A stretch of DNA of 5,546 nt from Promethearchaeia archaeon. Its GTDB lineage: Archaea > Asgardarchaeota > Lokiarchaeia > Sigyniarchaeales > SOKP01. The DNA is taken from NCBI GenBank assembly GCA_029856295.1, contig JAHQWS010000171.1, positions 1 to 5,546 of the forward strand, given 5' to 3'. Each line of letters opens with the position of its first letter. Position 1 is the stretch's first letter. Positions 1 to 5,546 of this stretch are shown piece by piece. Under the pieces are notes generated by a model. That model was not told the origin of the DNA and made no database searches. It saw nothing but the letters and a program-made list of their open reading frames with translations. The position numbers and the translations under genes are program-made.

Positions 1-681
1 GTATTTCCTAAGATAAAACCAGAAGACCATCTTCCTGATGGTAAAGGTTGGGCTGTAGAAAGCATTACCTTAGGCACTCACAGTGGAACACATATGGATG
101 CGCCGTGGCATTTTGCCCCAGTACAAGATAAGGAAATCGGTGAAAAAAAGGCAATGACCATAGACGAATTTCCATTAGAATGGGGAATTGGCCCTCTTAT
201 TGTATTAGATTGTACAGATTTTGAAGAAGGGTATGTTATGACTCCAGAAGATATTGATAAGAAATTAGACAATATTGGGCACAAATTAAAAGAAGGAGAT
301 ATTTTATGCGTCCATACAAATGCTCCAAAACATTACGGGACTAAGGAATACATTAACCACGGTGTGGGAGTTGGGAAAGAGGCAACATTACACATAATTA
401 GGCAAGGAGTTCACGTAGTAGGAATTGATGCATGGTCTTGGGATGCTCCCTTTACGCTTACGGCAAAAAAATGGAAAAAATCGGTAAAAGAAAAGCGACC
501 AGACAAATCTATTATCTGGGAGGGACATTTCGCGGGAATAGAATTAGGATATTTTCAAATGGAAAAAATGCTAAATTTAGATAAAGTCCCCGCTGTAGGC
601 GCAACAATTTACTGCTTTCCGATAAAAATTGCGAGAGCTTCGGCAGGATGGGTCCGAGCGGTGGCAACCGTACCCGATTAA
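1..681 (+). CDS. Cyclase-family metal-dependent hydrolase (kynurenine formamidase / isatin hydrolase type), 5'-truncated by the window edge
   Basis: The frame is open from base 1 to a TAA at 679-681, giving 226 visible residues. The first ATG in frame (base 94) lies inside the family motif and is not the real start. Residues 27-38 read HSGTHMDAPWHF, the metal-binding HxGTHxDxPxHF signature of the cyclase family (Pfam PF04199), with H27, H31, D33 and H37 as expected ligand/catalytic residues. Further family marks are GVHVVGIDAWSWDAP (about 136-150), the late H176...E181 pair in WEGHFAGIE, and the C-terminal segment CFPIKIARASAGWVRAVA. The opening VFP resembles the 'MPVFP' stretch near the N-terminus of relatives, so probably only 10-25 residues are missing. 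Known members hydrolyse N-formylkynurenine, isatin or similar amides with Mn or Zn, and are usually cytosolic. The substrate cannot be told from sequence, and no kynurenine-pathway neighbour is visible. It converges with the membrane protein gene, leaving 37 bp between stops. Confidence 0.9.
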   Translation, partial: VFPKIKPEDHLPDGKGWAVESITLGTHSGTHMDAPWHFAPVQDKEIGEKKAMTIDEFPLEWGIGPLIVLDCTDFEEGYVMTPEDIDKKLDNIGHKLKEGDILCVHTNAPKHYGTKEYINHGVGVGKEATLHIIRQGVHVVGIDAWSWDAPFTLTAKKWKKSVKEKRPDKSIIWEGHFAGIELGYFQMEKMLNLDKVPAVGATIYCFPIKIARASAGWVRAVATVPD

Positions 682-691
682 AACAATGCAA

Positions 692-712
692 ATTTAAAAT
701 AAAATAAAAAAA
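692..712 (-). terminator. U-rich terminator after the membrane protein gene
   Basis: Read on the minus strand, a T7 tract (complement of A7 at 706-712) begins 6 bases past the membrane protein stop (719-721), followed by two T4 tracts. No GC-rich hairpin precedes it. Archaeal termination commonly uses oligo-U tracts alone, so this is a plausible 3' end, but AT-rich spacers produce such tracts by chance. Confidence 0.4.
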
Positions 713-720
713 TTCTTTTT
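713..720 (+). terminator. Possible T-tract terminator for the cyclase gene
   Basis: TTCTTTTT on the plus strand lies about 32 bases after the cyclase stop and is followed by more T-rich sequence that overlaps the 3' end of the opposing gene. This fits archaeal oligo-T termination and would limit read-through into the convergent gene. It is only a short tract, with no hairpin, so support is weak. Confidence 0.25.
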
Positions 721-2962
721 ATTCTTCTGTAAATATTTCTTTTACTAATGAATTATCATCCCTAAAGGGTCCCAGTATGCCGTTCCAACTAGGTAAGATA
801 TCTTTATGTTTCCTTTCGAATTTATTGATAAATTGTATTAATTGTTCTCTTATTTCAGAAGTTTGATTTCCTTTAATGAATAAAGCGCCAAAAAAATTGA
901 GCCCGTATTCGAGTAAAATTGTAATATCACCGTGGTCTATTGTCTTTAATAATTGAGTGGATTTAGTGGTCTCTTTAATAAATGATGTTAACGCTGAAAA
1001 CATACCCGCGATGAGACCTGGATCTTGGAGTATCTCTTTAACAAAAGGATAACTAAAAAGATCTCTGCCGTCATTATAGATTACGTAAAGTCCTTGTTTT
1101 TCGACCTTTTCAAACGTATAGCTAAATTCAGGCTCCCAGATCTTAATTTTGCTTGTCTTAAAAAGATATTTTAATGTGCGGTAAAATTGCTTTTTCTCGG
1201 ATTCAACGGTAGGTAGAATTTCTTGCAATAGTTTATCTTGTTCTAACGTATTAAGGAGACTTATGACTTCTTCATTCTCTTGATCTATGCTTTCTTCAGC
1301 AATTTCAATATTTTTAGATATTAAAAATCGATTGATCTCATCAATATATTCTTCATATGTTAGGAAATCTCCAATAGTGGCAAAAAATGTTTTTTCCATG
1401 AATTTTTCGTCAATAGAAGTTGTTTTTACTTTGAAATCTTTCCTAAAATAAAAAATTATTAAACCCCAAAATATCGTCGCCAAAAGATATCTCGTAAATA
1501 CATAGGGTAGAGCCAATACACCTAATAATGTAATTTCACCTTCAGGAAATAGGTTGGCATCAAAAGCTGCTGTTCTAAAAGTATAGAAATTAAAGCCAAA
1601 AGCCTCAGTATAACTCAGTTGTCCTGTCAGCCAATATTCTTCAGGTGCAAAACTGATTATGGGATTTGCCCCAATATAATAAAATATAATAGAAAAAATC
1701 ATAACAATTGGGAAAAAGACGGCAACTCCTAAAACAGTACTTCTCAAATATTTTAAACTATACGCAAAAAGGTAAGCTGTTATGAATATCGGGATTATTA
1801 TTAATACTACTAAATTAAATATATTCATGAGGTCAAATCTAAAGGAATTTCGTAAAGTAGGATTTTTATAGCTGAATTTTGCTGAACTTATTATTACACT
1901 CTGCTCTTCACCAAACATGGCGAATAGATTATTAAAAACGAGCATAGATAAAAGGAAAAAGAGACCAATTGCTACCGCGCTTGAGACCAACATGTAATAA
2001 CAATTTGTCGCTTTAATTTTCTGCGTTTTATCTTTCCTTTTCTTCCAATTTTCGATAATTTTTACAAATATCAATATCGAGATAGGTTCAAATATTTTTA
2101 GGAATAGCACAAAGATTATGGAAACCATGATGAAGTATGCGAAAAAATAAATTATGATGAATATAGAAGCCGTATATTGAATCATAAAGAGAATAAGTGA
2201 CAAAATTGATATCGGCGCGCCAACACTATAAAGAGATCTGTAAGTTTGTTCACGTATGCTCTCACCCCAGTATCTTCCTTTTATCGCAATTTTACTCGAA
2301 AATAACAATTCAATGGAAAATATGAGCGTCGCAAGATACACCAGCAGAATTTCAATAAACCACCCTAAAGCAGACTCTCCTGTTGTTAAAGAAATATTTT
2401 GTAAACCAGAAATATCTAAAATTGTTTGCAAAAGATATAAGGAGATGGGTAAAAGAACTATCATTAATTTTAAGATTTCTTTTTCTCGTTTCCAATCATT
2501 TCTAATTAATTCCTTTCGGATTTTATCAAACGGGCTTTCATCAAATTCGTATGTGAGATGCCTCAAATTTTCTTTAATGGTTCCCTCTTCGCTTCTAAGA
2601 TGATTCCATAATAAAATAAAGGATATAAATGGTGCTACAAGGAAGATAAAAGGTAAAGTAACAAGGGGATAAAAGGCAAATAAAGCAAATAGCGATCCTA
2701 TATGTGCGGCTATGTACCTGATTCCCAATGCAAAATTTTCACTATCACTTCCCTCTGTAACTAGTTTATTAGGAGCTTGACCTACTTGAAAGATTATCGG
2801 CAGAACCCAATAAATTAAATAAAAGCTAATTGCTCCTGCGATAATTCTAAAATAATATTTCCCTATGTTCTTTTTCCAAATAAAAAATAAAGGAACAATC
2901 AAAATAAGGAGGGGAAGGCCATTAAGAAAAAATGAGAAGAAAATTTCGATCATAATTTTCAC
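719..2962 (-). CDS. Polytopic membrane protein with C-terminal Roadblock/longin-like domain, function unknown
   Basis: 747 residues; I do not recognise a named family for the membrane part. By eye there are about 11-12 hydrophobic helices in residues 1-506 (roughly 6-29, 39-60, 80-100, 101-120, 162-184, 200-221, 250-290 as one or two, 322-345, 378-402, 408-432, 478-506). A charged loop at 121-161 and a polar loop at 433-477 separate some of them. Residues 507-620 are charged and mostly helical (Glu-rich 552-592). Residues 624-720 show a strand-strand-helix-three strands-helix order: LYVIYN, DLFSYPF, the helix DPGLIAGMFSALTSFIKE, strands around LLKTIDHGD, ITILLEYGL and GALFIKG, then a long final helix. 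This is the Roadblock/longin layout, and similar tails occur on Asgard proteins. The start is GTG at 2962; ATG at 2953 (residue 4) is an equally possible start, and neither has a clear Shine-Dalgarno. A minus-strand TAA at 2996-2998 bounds the frame upstream. Likely role: membrane anchoring or sensing (inference). Confidence 0.85.
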   Translation of the reverse strand: MKIMIEIFFSFFLNGLPLLILIVPLFFIWKKNIGKYYFRIIAGAISFYLIYWVLPIIFQVGQAPNKLVTEGSDSENFALGIRYIAAHIGSLFALFAFYPLVTLPFIFLVAPFISFILLWNHLRSEEGTIKENLRHLTYEFDESPFDKIRKELIRNDWKREKEILKLMIVLLPISLYLLQTILDISGLQNISLTTGESALGWFIEILLVYLATLIFSIELLFSSKIAIKGRYWGESIREQTYRSLYSVGAPISILSLILFMIQYTASIFIIIYFFAYFIMVSIIFVLFLKIFEPISILIFVKIIENWKKRKDKTQKIKATNCYYMLVSSAVAIGLFFLLSMLVFNNLFAMFGEEQSVIISSAKFSYKNPTLRNSFRFDLMNIFNLVVLIIIPIFITAYLFAYSLKYLRSTVLGVAVFFPIVMIFSIIFYYIGANPIISFAPEEYWLTGQLSYTEAFGFNFYTFRTAAFDANLFPEGEITLLGVLALPYVFTRYLLATIFWGLIIFYFRKDFKVKTTSIDEKFMEKTFFATIGDFLTYEEYIDEINRFLISKNIEIAEESIDQENEEVISLLNTLEQDKLLQEILPTVESEKKQFYRTLKYLFKTSKIKIWEPEFSYTFEKVEKQGLYVIYNDGRDLFSYPFVKEILQDPGLIAGMFSALTSFIKETTKSTQLLKTIDHGDITILLEYGLNFFGALFIKGNQTSEIREQLIQFINKFERKHKDILPSWNGILGPFRDDNSLVKEIFTEE

Positions 2963-3062
2963 ATACCGTTTGTTATCATAAGAATTAGTATCTATTTAAA
3001 ATAAATGTATATAAATTCTATTATAATACATATGTAAATTTGAATATTTTTAATTTTGGATT
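2963..3062. promoter_or_regulatory. Divergent promoter region with a shared TATA-like element and a palindrome
   Basis: These 100 bp separate two divergent genes and must contain both promoters. TATATAAA at 3008-3015 reads TTTATATA on the minus strand, so one archaeal TATA-like box could serve either direction. It would place initiation about 25 bases away, near 2983 (minus) or 3040 (plus), giving short leaders of about 20-25 nt. A second AT block, TTTAAAATAAA, begins at 2995. A perfect 10-bp palindrome, TACATATGTA, lies at 3027-3036, close to the predicted plus-strand initiation site, and could be an operator. The region is so AT-rich that individual boxes are uncertain. Confidence 0.4.
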
Positions 3063-4160
3063 ATGACTGCAGATCAGAAGATTGGGATTGTTATTGATGA
3101 AGATTTTGCATTAAAAAACAATCCCCCCTATCCACATCCGATATTTCTTTCTTATGAAAATCCGCTTAGAATAAAAGTAATTTTAGAATACTTTGAAAAA
3201 ATAAACTTATGGGAAGACAAAAGAATCGTTAAACTTGAACCGAAGTTAATAAATGAGGAGCTATTGAAACTAGCTCATACTAAGTACTATATCGATACAG
3301 TAAAGAGGCTTTCCACTTTTGGAAGCGGCATCCTTGATGAGGAAGTGTTCATTACAAAGGATACATTCTCCTTAGCAAAAAAAGCGGTAGGTGGAACCAT
3401 AGAGGCAATAGAAAAGGTGATAAAAAAAGAGGTGTCTCAATCAATAGCCCTTGTAAGACCTCCCGGACATCATGCTTTACGCGAAAAAGGCTCTGGATTA
3501 TGTATATTCAATAATATTGCAACTACCATTTTATATTTAAGAAAAGAAATACGCTATAATAAGAAAATTGCAATAGTAGATATTGACGATCATTTTGGCG
3601 ACGGGTTGGTTCAATACTTTTACGATGATCCAAATGTGCTTTATTTTTCAATCCACGAATTTGATTTCTTAGAAAATGATATTGGATTTATAACTGAGCT
3701 AGGAGAAGGAGAAGGATTAGGCAAAAATATTAATTTTCCGATTCCAGCGGGAATTACTGATAATGATTTTTTAATATTTCTAGATTTACTGGAACCAATT
3801 CTAAAAGATTATAACCCAGATCTCATTATTGTGGCAATGGGATTTGACATGTATTTTGCCGATCCAATTGGAAATTGTTTCTTAACGAGCATCTCTTATA
3901 ACAAGTTTGCCGAAAAAATATTAAGTATAGCAGAGGAACTCTGTGAAGGAAAATTAGCTTTTGTATTAGAAGGAGGATATAGTCTTATAGGTTTACCATT
4001 CTGCGTTCAGGCTGTTATAAGTGGTCTATTAAATAAAAAGTATGAACAACCACATTTTGAAAAAATTACTCTTTCAAGTGAATCTAAAATGGAGGAAATA
4101 CTCCAAATCAAATCAAAATTAGAAGATCTCTTAAAGAACTGCTGGAAAGTTCTAAAGTAA
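3063..4160 (+). CDS. Histone deacetylase / AcuC / acetylpolyamine amidohydrolase family protein
   Basis: 365 residues, the usual length of the arginase-fold deacetylase domain (Pfam PF00850). The protein runs through the whole domain: HPIFLSYENPLRIKVILEY near residues 25-43, EELLKLAHTKYYIDTVKRL (65-83), VRPPGHHAL (131-139), GLCIFNNIAT (145-154), VDIDDHFGDG (172-181), GFDMYFADPIG (260-270) and LEGGYSL (302-308). By family analogy the zinc ligands are D175, H177 and D262; the active-site His pair is H136/H137 with carboxylate partners D173 and D180; the transition-state tyrosine is Y306. All are present, so catalysis is expected. The position after H177, usually a second His, is Phe178. Members remove acetyl groups from lysines of histones, Alba or metabolic enzymes, or from acetylated polyamines; the substrate cannot be decided here. 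It is cytosolic, with no signal peptide or membrane segment. ATG 3063 is the first start after an in-frame TAA at 3051-3053; the leader has no real Shine-Dalgarno. It is divergent from the membrane protein gene. Confidence 0.93.
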   Translation: MTADQKIGIVIDEDFALKNNPPYPHPIFLSYENPLRIKVILEYFEKINLWEDKRIVKLEPKLINEELLKLAHTKYYIDTVKRLSTFGSGILDEEVFITKDTFSLAKKAVGGTIEAIEKVIKKEVSQSIALVRPPGHHALREKGSGLCIFNNIATTILYLRKEIRYNKKIAIVDIDDHFGDGLVQYFYDDPNVLYFSIHEFDFLENDIGFITELGEGEGLGKNINFPIPAGITDNDFLIFLDLLEPILKDYNPDLIIVAMGFDMYFADPIGNCFLTSISYNKFAEKILSIAEELCEGKLAFVLEGGYSLIGLPFCVQAVISGLLNKKYEQPHFEKITLSSESKMEEILQIKSKLEDLLKNCWKVLK

Positions 4161-4168
4161 AAGTAATT

Positions 4169-4177
4169 AAAAAAAAA
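4169..4177 (-). terminator. T9 tract terminator after the Roadblock gene
   Basis: The 28-bp gap between the two convergent stops holds an A9 run at 4169-4177. On the minus strand this is a T9 tract 11 bases after the Roadblock stop, a good candidate for an archaeal oligo-U terminator. No equally strong plus-strand tract follows the deacetylase stop, so its transcript may run into the opposing gene. Confidence 0.45.
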
Positions 4178-4188
4178 TTATTGATTAT

Positions 4189-4593
4189 TTATATAATCTC
4201 TGAAAGCTTCTTAGCATAATCTTGTACCGCGAATAAGGCGTCGCGTGGACCCACTTGAGGATTAATATAGCATACCAACGCGCCAGTACCCCCAATAGGA
4301 ATGGGAGCTATAATCAAATGCCCTTTTCCGGTTATATTGGTTCCTATCTTCCTTTCTTCAGTGTTCTCAACAATCATATATTTTATGCCGAGGATTGAAA
4401 TACTAGTCATCCCTTTCTGACCGAGTTCTAGTTTCGTCTGAACAAGCTCGTTAATCTGTGCCAAATCCCCGGTAATATCCCAATTGTCGGTTTGAGTTAA
4501 TAAGGTGCCGTCTCTGTTTATGATTGCAATGCCGAATATGTTTTGCTCCTCATTTAATAAATCATCAATAATAGATTCTATATCAGAAGACAT
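4189..4593 (-). CDS. Roadblock/LC7 domain protein
   Basis: 134 residues, made almost entirely of one Roadblock/LC7 fold (Pfam PF03259 type). The order is an N-terminal helix (DIESIIDDLLNEEQ, 4-17), strands IFGIAIINRDG and TLLTQTDN (19-37), a central helix (about 42-59), strands around TSISILGIKYMIVE (63-76) and GHLIIAPIPI (91-100), then ALVCYINPQVGPRDALF and a final helix to residue 134. It is soluble and cytosolic, with no catalytic motif. Roadblock proteins form dimers that bind or regulate small GTPases (MglB with MglA in bacteria, Ragulator and dynein light chains in eukaryotes), and the family is strongly expanded in Asgard archaea beside Ras-like GTPases. No GTPase gene lies next to it here, so its partner is unknown. 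The ATG at 4593 has no obvious Shine-Dalgarno but follows a TATA-like box at a suitable distance. It is convergent with the deacetylase gene. Confidence 0.88.
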   Translation of the reverse strand: MSSDIESIIDDLLNEEQNIFGIAIINRDGTLLTQTDNWDITGDLAQINELVQTKLELGQKGMTSISILGIKYMIVENTEERKIGTNITGKGHLIIAPIPIGGTGALVCYINPQVGPRDALFAVQDYAKKLSEII

Positions 4594-4647
4594 TTTACTT
4601 TCTAATCTCTATCTTTTTTTACTATATAGTAATACAAATAGAAGTTA

Positions 4648-4657
4648 TATTTAAATA
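4648..4657 (-). promoter_or_regulatory. Candidate TATA box for the Roadblock gene
   Basis: TATTTAAATA at 4648-4657 is self-complementary and lies 54 bases upstream of the Roadblock ATG on the minus strand. Initiation about 25 bases downstream would leave a leader of roughly 30 nt. It is typical in form for an archaeal TATA box, but the surroundings are very AT-rich, so the assignment is tentative. Confidence 0.35.
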
Positions 4658-4670
4658 ATTAGTAAAGATT

Positions 4671-4690
4671 AAACAGTTTGAAAACTGATT
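4671..4690. repeat. Dyad symmetry upstream of the Roadblock promoter
   Basis: Nine-base arms at 4671-4679 and 4682-4690 (AAACAGTTT / AAACTGATT) are inverted around a GA centre, with one mismatched pair (4673/4688). The inner six pairs, CAGTTT/AAACTG, are perfect. With a 2-base centre it looks more like a dimeric protein-binding site than an RNA hairpin. It lies just upstream of the candidate TATA box of the Roadblock gene, where an activator or repressor could act. Confidence 0.35.
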
Positions 4691-4759
4691 AGGTCAAATT
4701 TTGCCGATCATTTACCTATTTTTTTGTACTTCTAGATATTAACGGCTAAATCACAAATA

Positions 4760-4786
4760 GTTTATTATTACCTTTTAATAATAGAC
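4760..4786. repeat. Inverted repeat / hairpin between the Roadblock and sialidase-like genes
   Basis: Arms 4760-4770 (GTTTATTATTA) and 4776-4786 (TAATAATAGAC) pair over 11 positions, ten Watson-Crick and one G-T, around the 5-base loop CCTTT. It lies 60 bases before the sialidase-like start. It could be an operator, a weak hairpin in the leader, or a chance product of AT-rich DNA; the stem is almost all A-T, so it would be unstable as RNA. Confidence 0.3.
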
Positions 4787-4831
4787 ATATTAAAGAAAAA
4801 ATTAAATTAAAAACTCTTTAATTAATAATGC

Positions 4832-4837
4832 GGAGGT
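4832..4837 (+). promoter_or_regulatory. Strong Shine-Dalgarno of the sialidase-like gene
   Basis: GGAGGT lies 9 bases before the ATG at 4847 and is the only strong Shine-Dalgarno in front of any visible start in this window. With the in-frame TAA at 4826-4828 it fixes the start of the downstream gene. Confidence 0.8.
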
Positions 4838-4846
4838 TTTCGTATA

Positions 4847-5546
4847 ATGATCATAAAAGATGTTGAGCATGTTTTCGTCTACAAGGATCTAAAGCTGGCG
4901 CATGCTTGCAATCAAGTCAGTATCGTCGCCTTACAGAATGGTGAGGTCTTCTTGGGATTCAACGAGGAGAGATGGCCCATCCATGCCGACAGCGGTCAAT
5001 CGTGTTTCATCAAATCGACAGATGGAGGAAGGAGTTGGAATCCCTCCACAAAGCATGTTATCTGGCCCTACACCGAATTTAAGGGCAATTGGGACTGTGC
5101 ATTCGCTCAAGTTTCTGATGGAACCATCTTGATGCACACACGGGTGTGTAATTTCCTTGCATCTAGAGGAATCAGTTCTGAGGGCGATCAGATGCTTGGT
5201 ATGCCTCCTCCAGGAATGCCTGAACGCCTAAAGAGGCAGACGGGGTATGCTTTGCTGAAATCCAGAAACGGGGGTAGCACTTGGACCGAACCCCTCGAGG
5301 TCAACACGAGTCCCGTCGCCAGCTCATCATTGAGCCCCTATGCCTGTGGAGGGTCAGGTGCAGGACACATCATCGAGCTTCCCGACAAGGGGCTACTGAT
5401 GCCTTTGGCTGGGACATTATCAATGACAGAGGAACCTGGAACCGGAAACGAGATGGAACGCTGTTTCTTGTTGAGGTCGGATGATGGTGGTGACAACTGG
5501 GAGTACTGGTCCACCGTTGCATATGATCCGGCCAACATCATAAGTT
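4847..5546 (+). CDS. Sialidase-like BNR/Asp-box repeat protein, 3'-truncated by the window edge
   Basis: The frame is open from ATG 4847 to the end of the window, giving 233 visible residues with no stop. Three Asp-boxes (SxDGGxxW type) mark a six-bladed beta-propeller of the sialidase superfamily (BNR_2-like): STDGGRSW at 57-64, SRNGGSTW at 139-146 and SDDGGDNW at 211-218, spaced 82 and 72 residues apart. Other propeller-like segments are NQVSIVALQNGEVFLGFNEER (22-42) and WDCAFAQVSDGTILMHTR (82-99). No clear FRIP motif is seen near the N-terminus, so true exo-sialidase activity is doubtful; it may act on another glycan or have only the fold. No signal peptide is evident in the first 25 residues, which suggests a cytosolic protein. 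The gene is distinctly GC-rich: in its first 40 codons 23 end in G or C, against 9 of 40 in the deacetylase. Together with its strong Shine-Dalgarno this suggests transfer from another lineage. The start is bounded by an in-frame TAA at 4826-4828. Confidence 0.85.
   Translation, partial: MIIKDVEHVFVYKDLKLAHACNQVSIVALQNGEVFLGFNEERWPIHADSGQSCFIKSTDGGRSWNPSTKHVIWPYTEFKGNWDCAFAQVSDGTILMHTRVCNFLASRGISSEGDQMLGMPPPGMPERLKRQTGYALLKSRNGGSTWTEPLEVNTSPVASSSLSPYACGGSGAGHIIELPDKGLLMPLAGTLSMTEEPGTGNEMERCFLLRSDDGGDNWEYWSTVAYDPANIIS

Noticed and set aside
94..96. ATG at 94 as the start of the cyclase
   Set aside because: It falls inside the conserved HxGTHxDxPxHF motif. The frame is open to base 1, so the true start is upstream of the window.
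78..284. 68-codon minus-strand open frame antisense to the cyclase
   Set aside because: It overlaps the metal-binding motif region of the cyclase on the other strand and has no features of its own.
2256..2603. 115-codon plus-strand open frame inside the membrane protein gene
   Set aside because: It is antisense to a well-supported gene, and its translation shows no domain-like pattern; treated as a shadow.
4805..4823. Seven-base inverted repeat AATTAAA / TTTAATT just before the Shine-Dalgarno
   Set aside because: The stem is A-T only, in very AT-rich DNA; it is expected by chance and too weak to claim as a regulatory hairpin.
4902..5541. Four short open frames on both strands (4902-5132, 4931-5137, 5281-5484, 5338-5541)
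   Set aside because: All lie within the sialidase-like frame that stays open from 4847 to the window end and carries three Asp-boxes. GC-rich DNA leaves long open frames in other phases.
1..5546. CRISPR array, tRNA, rRNA or insertion sequence
   Set aside because: I saw no regularly spaced direct repeats, cloverleaf-like segments, transposase motifs or terminal inverted repeats around a gene.

Overview
The window is mostly AT-rich DNA with compact genes. TATA-like AT motifs lie upstream of several starts, and most starts lack a clear Shine-Dalgarno. A stand-alone Roadblock/LC7 protein, a large membrane protein ending in a Roadblock/longin-like module, and a histone-deacetylase-family enzyme together suggest an archaeon, most likely of the Asgard group (Loki-, Thor- or Heimdall-like). 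This is inferred from gene content; there is no rRNA or other phylogenetic marker here.

Layout: (1) bases 1-681, + strand: 3' part of a metal-dependent cyclase-family hydrolase (kynurenine formamidase / isatin hydrolase type), cut by the window edge. (2) 719-2962, - strand: a 747-residue polytopic membrane protein of unknown function with a cytosolic C-terminal Roadblock/longin-like domain, convergent with the cyclase. (3) About 100 bp of very AT-rich DNA that must hold both divergent promoters. (4) 3063-4160, + strand: an HDAC/AcuC-type deacetylase with its zinc site intact. (5) 4189-4593, - strand: a Roadblock/LC7 protein, convergent with the deacetylase across 28 bp. (6) 4594-4846: AT-rich intergenic DNA with two dyad symmetries and a candidate TATA box. 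(7) 4847 to the window end, + strand: the 5' part of a sialidase/BNR-repeat protein with three Asp-boxes. It is much richer in GC than everything to its left and is led by a textbook Shine-Dalgarno.

The genes alternate in strand, so this is not one operon. The deacetylase and the membrane protein are divergent and may be co-regulated. The membrane protein and the small Roadblock protein both carry a fold used elsewhere as a scaffold for small GTPases, so a membrane-anchored GTPase/Roadblock platform is the most interesting hypothesis, but no GTPase gene is in the window. The abrupt composition change at the sialidase-like gene points to recent acquisition, or less happily to an assembly join.
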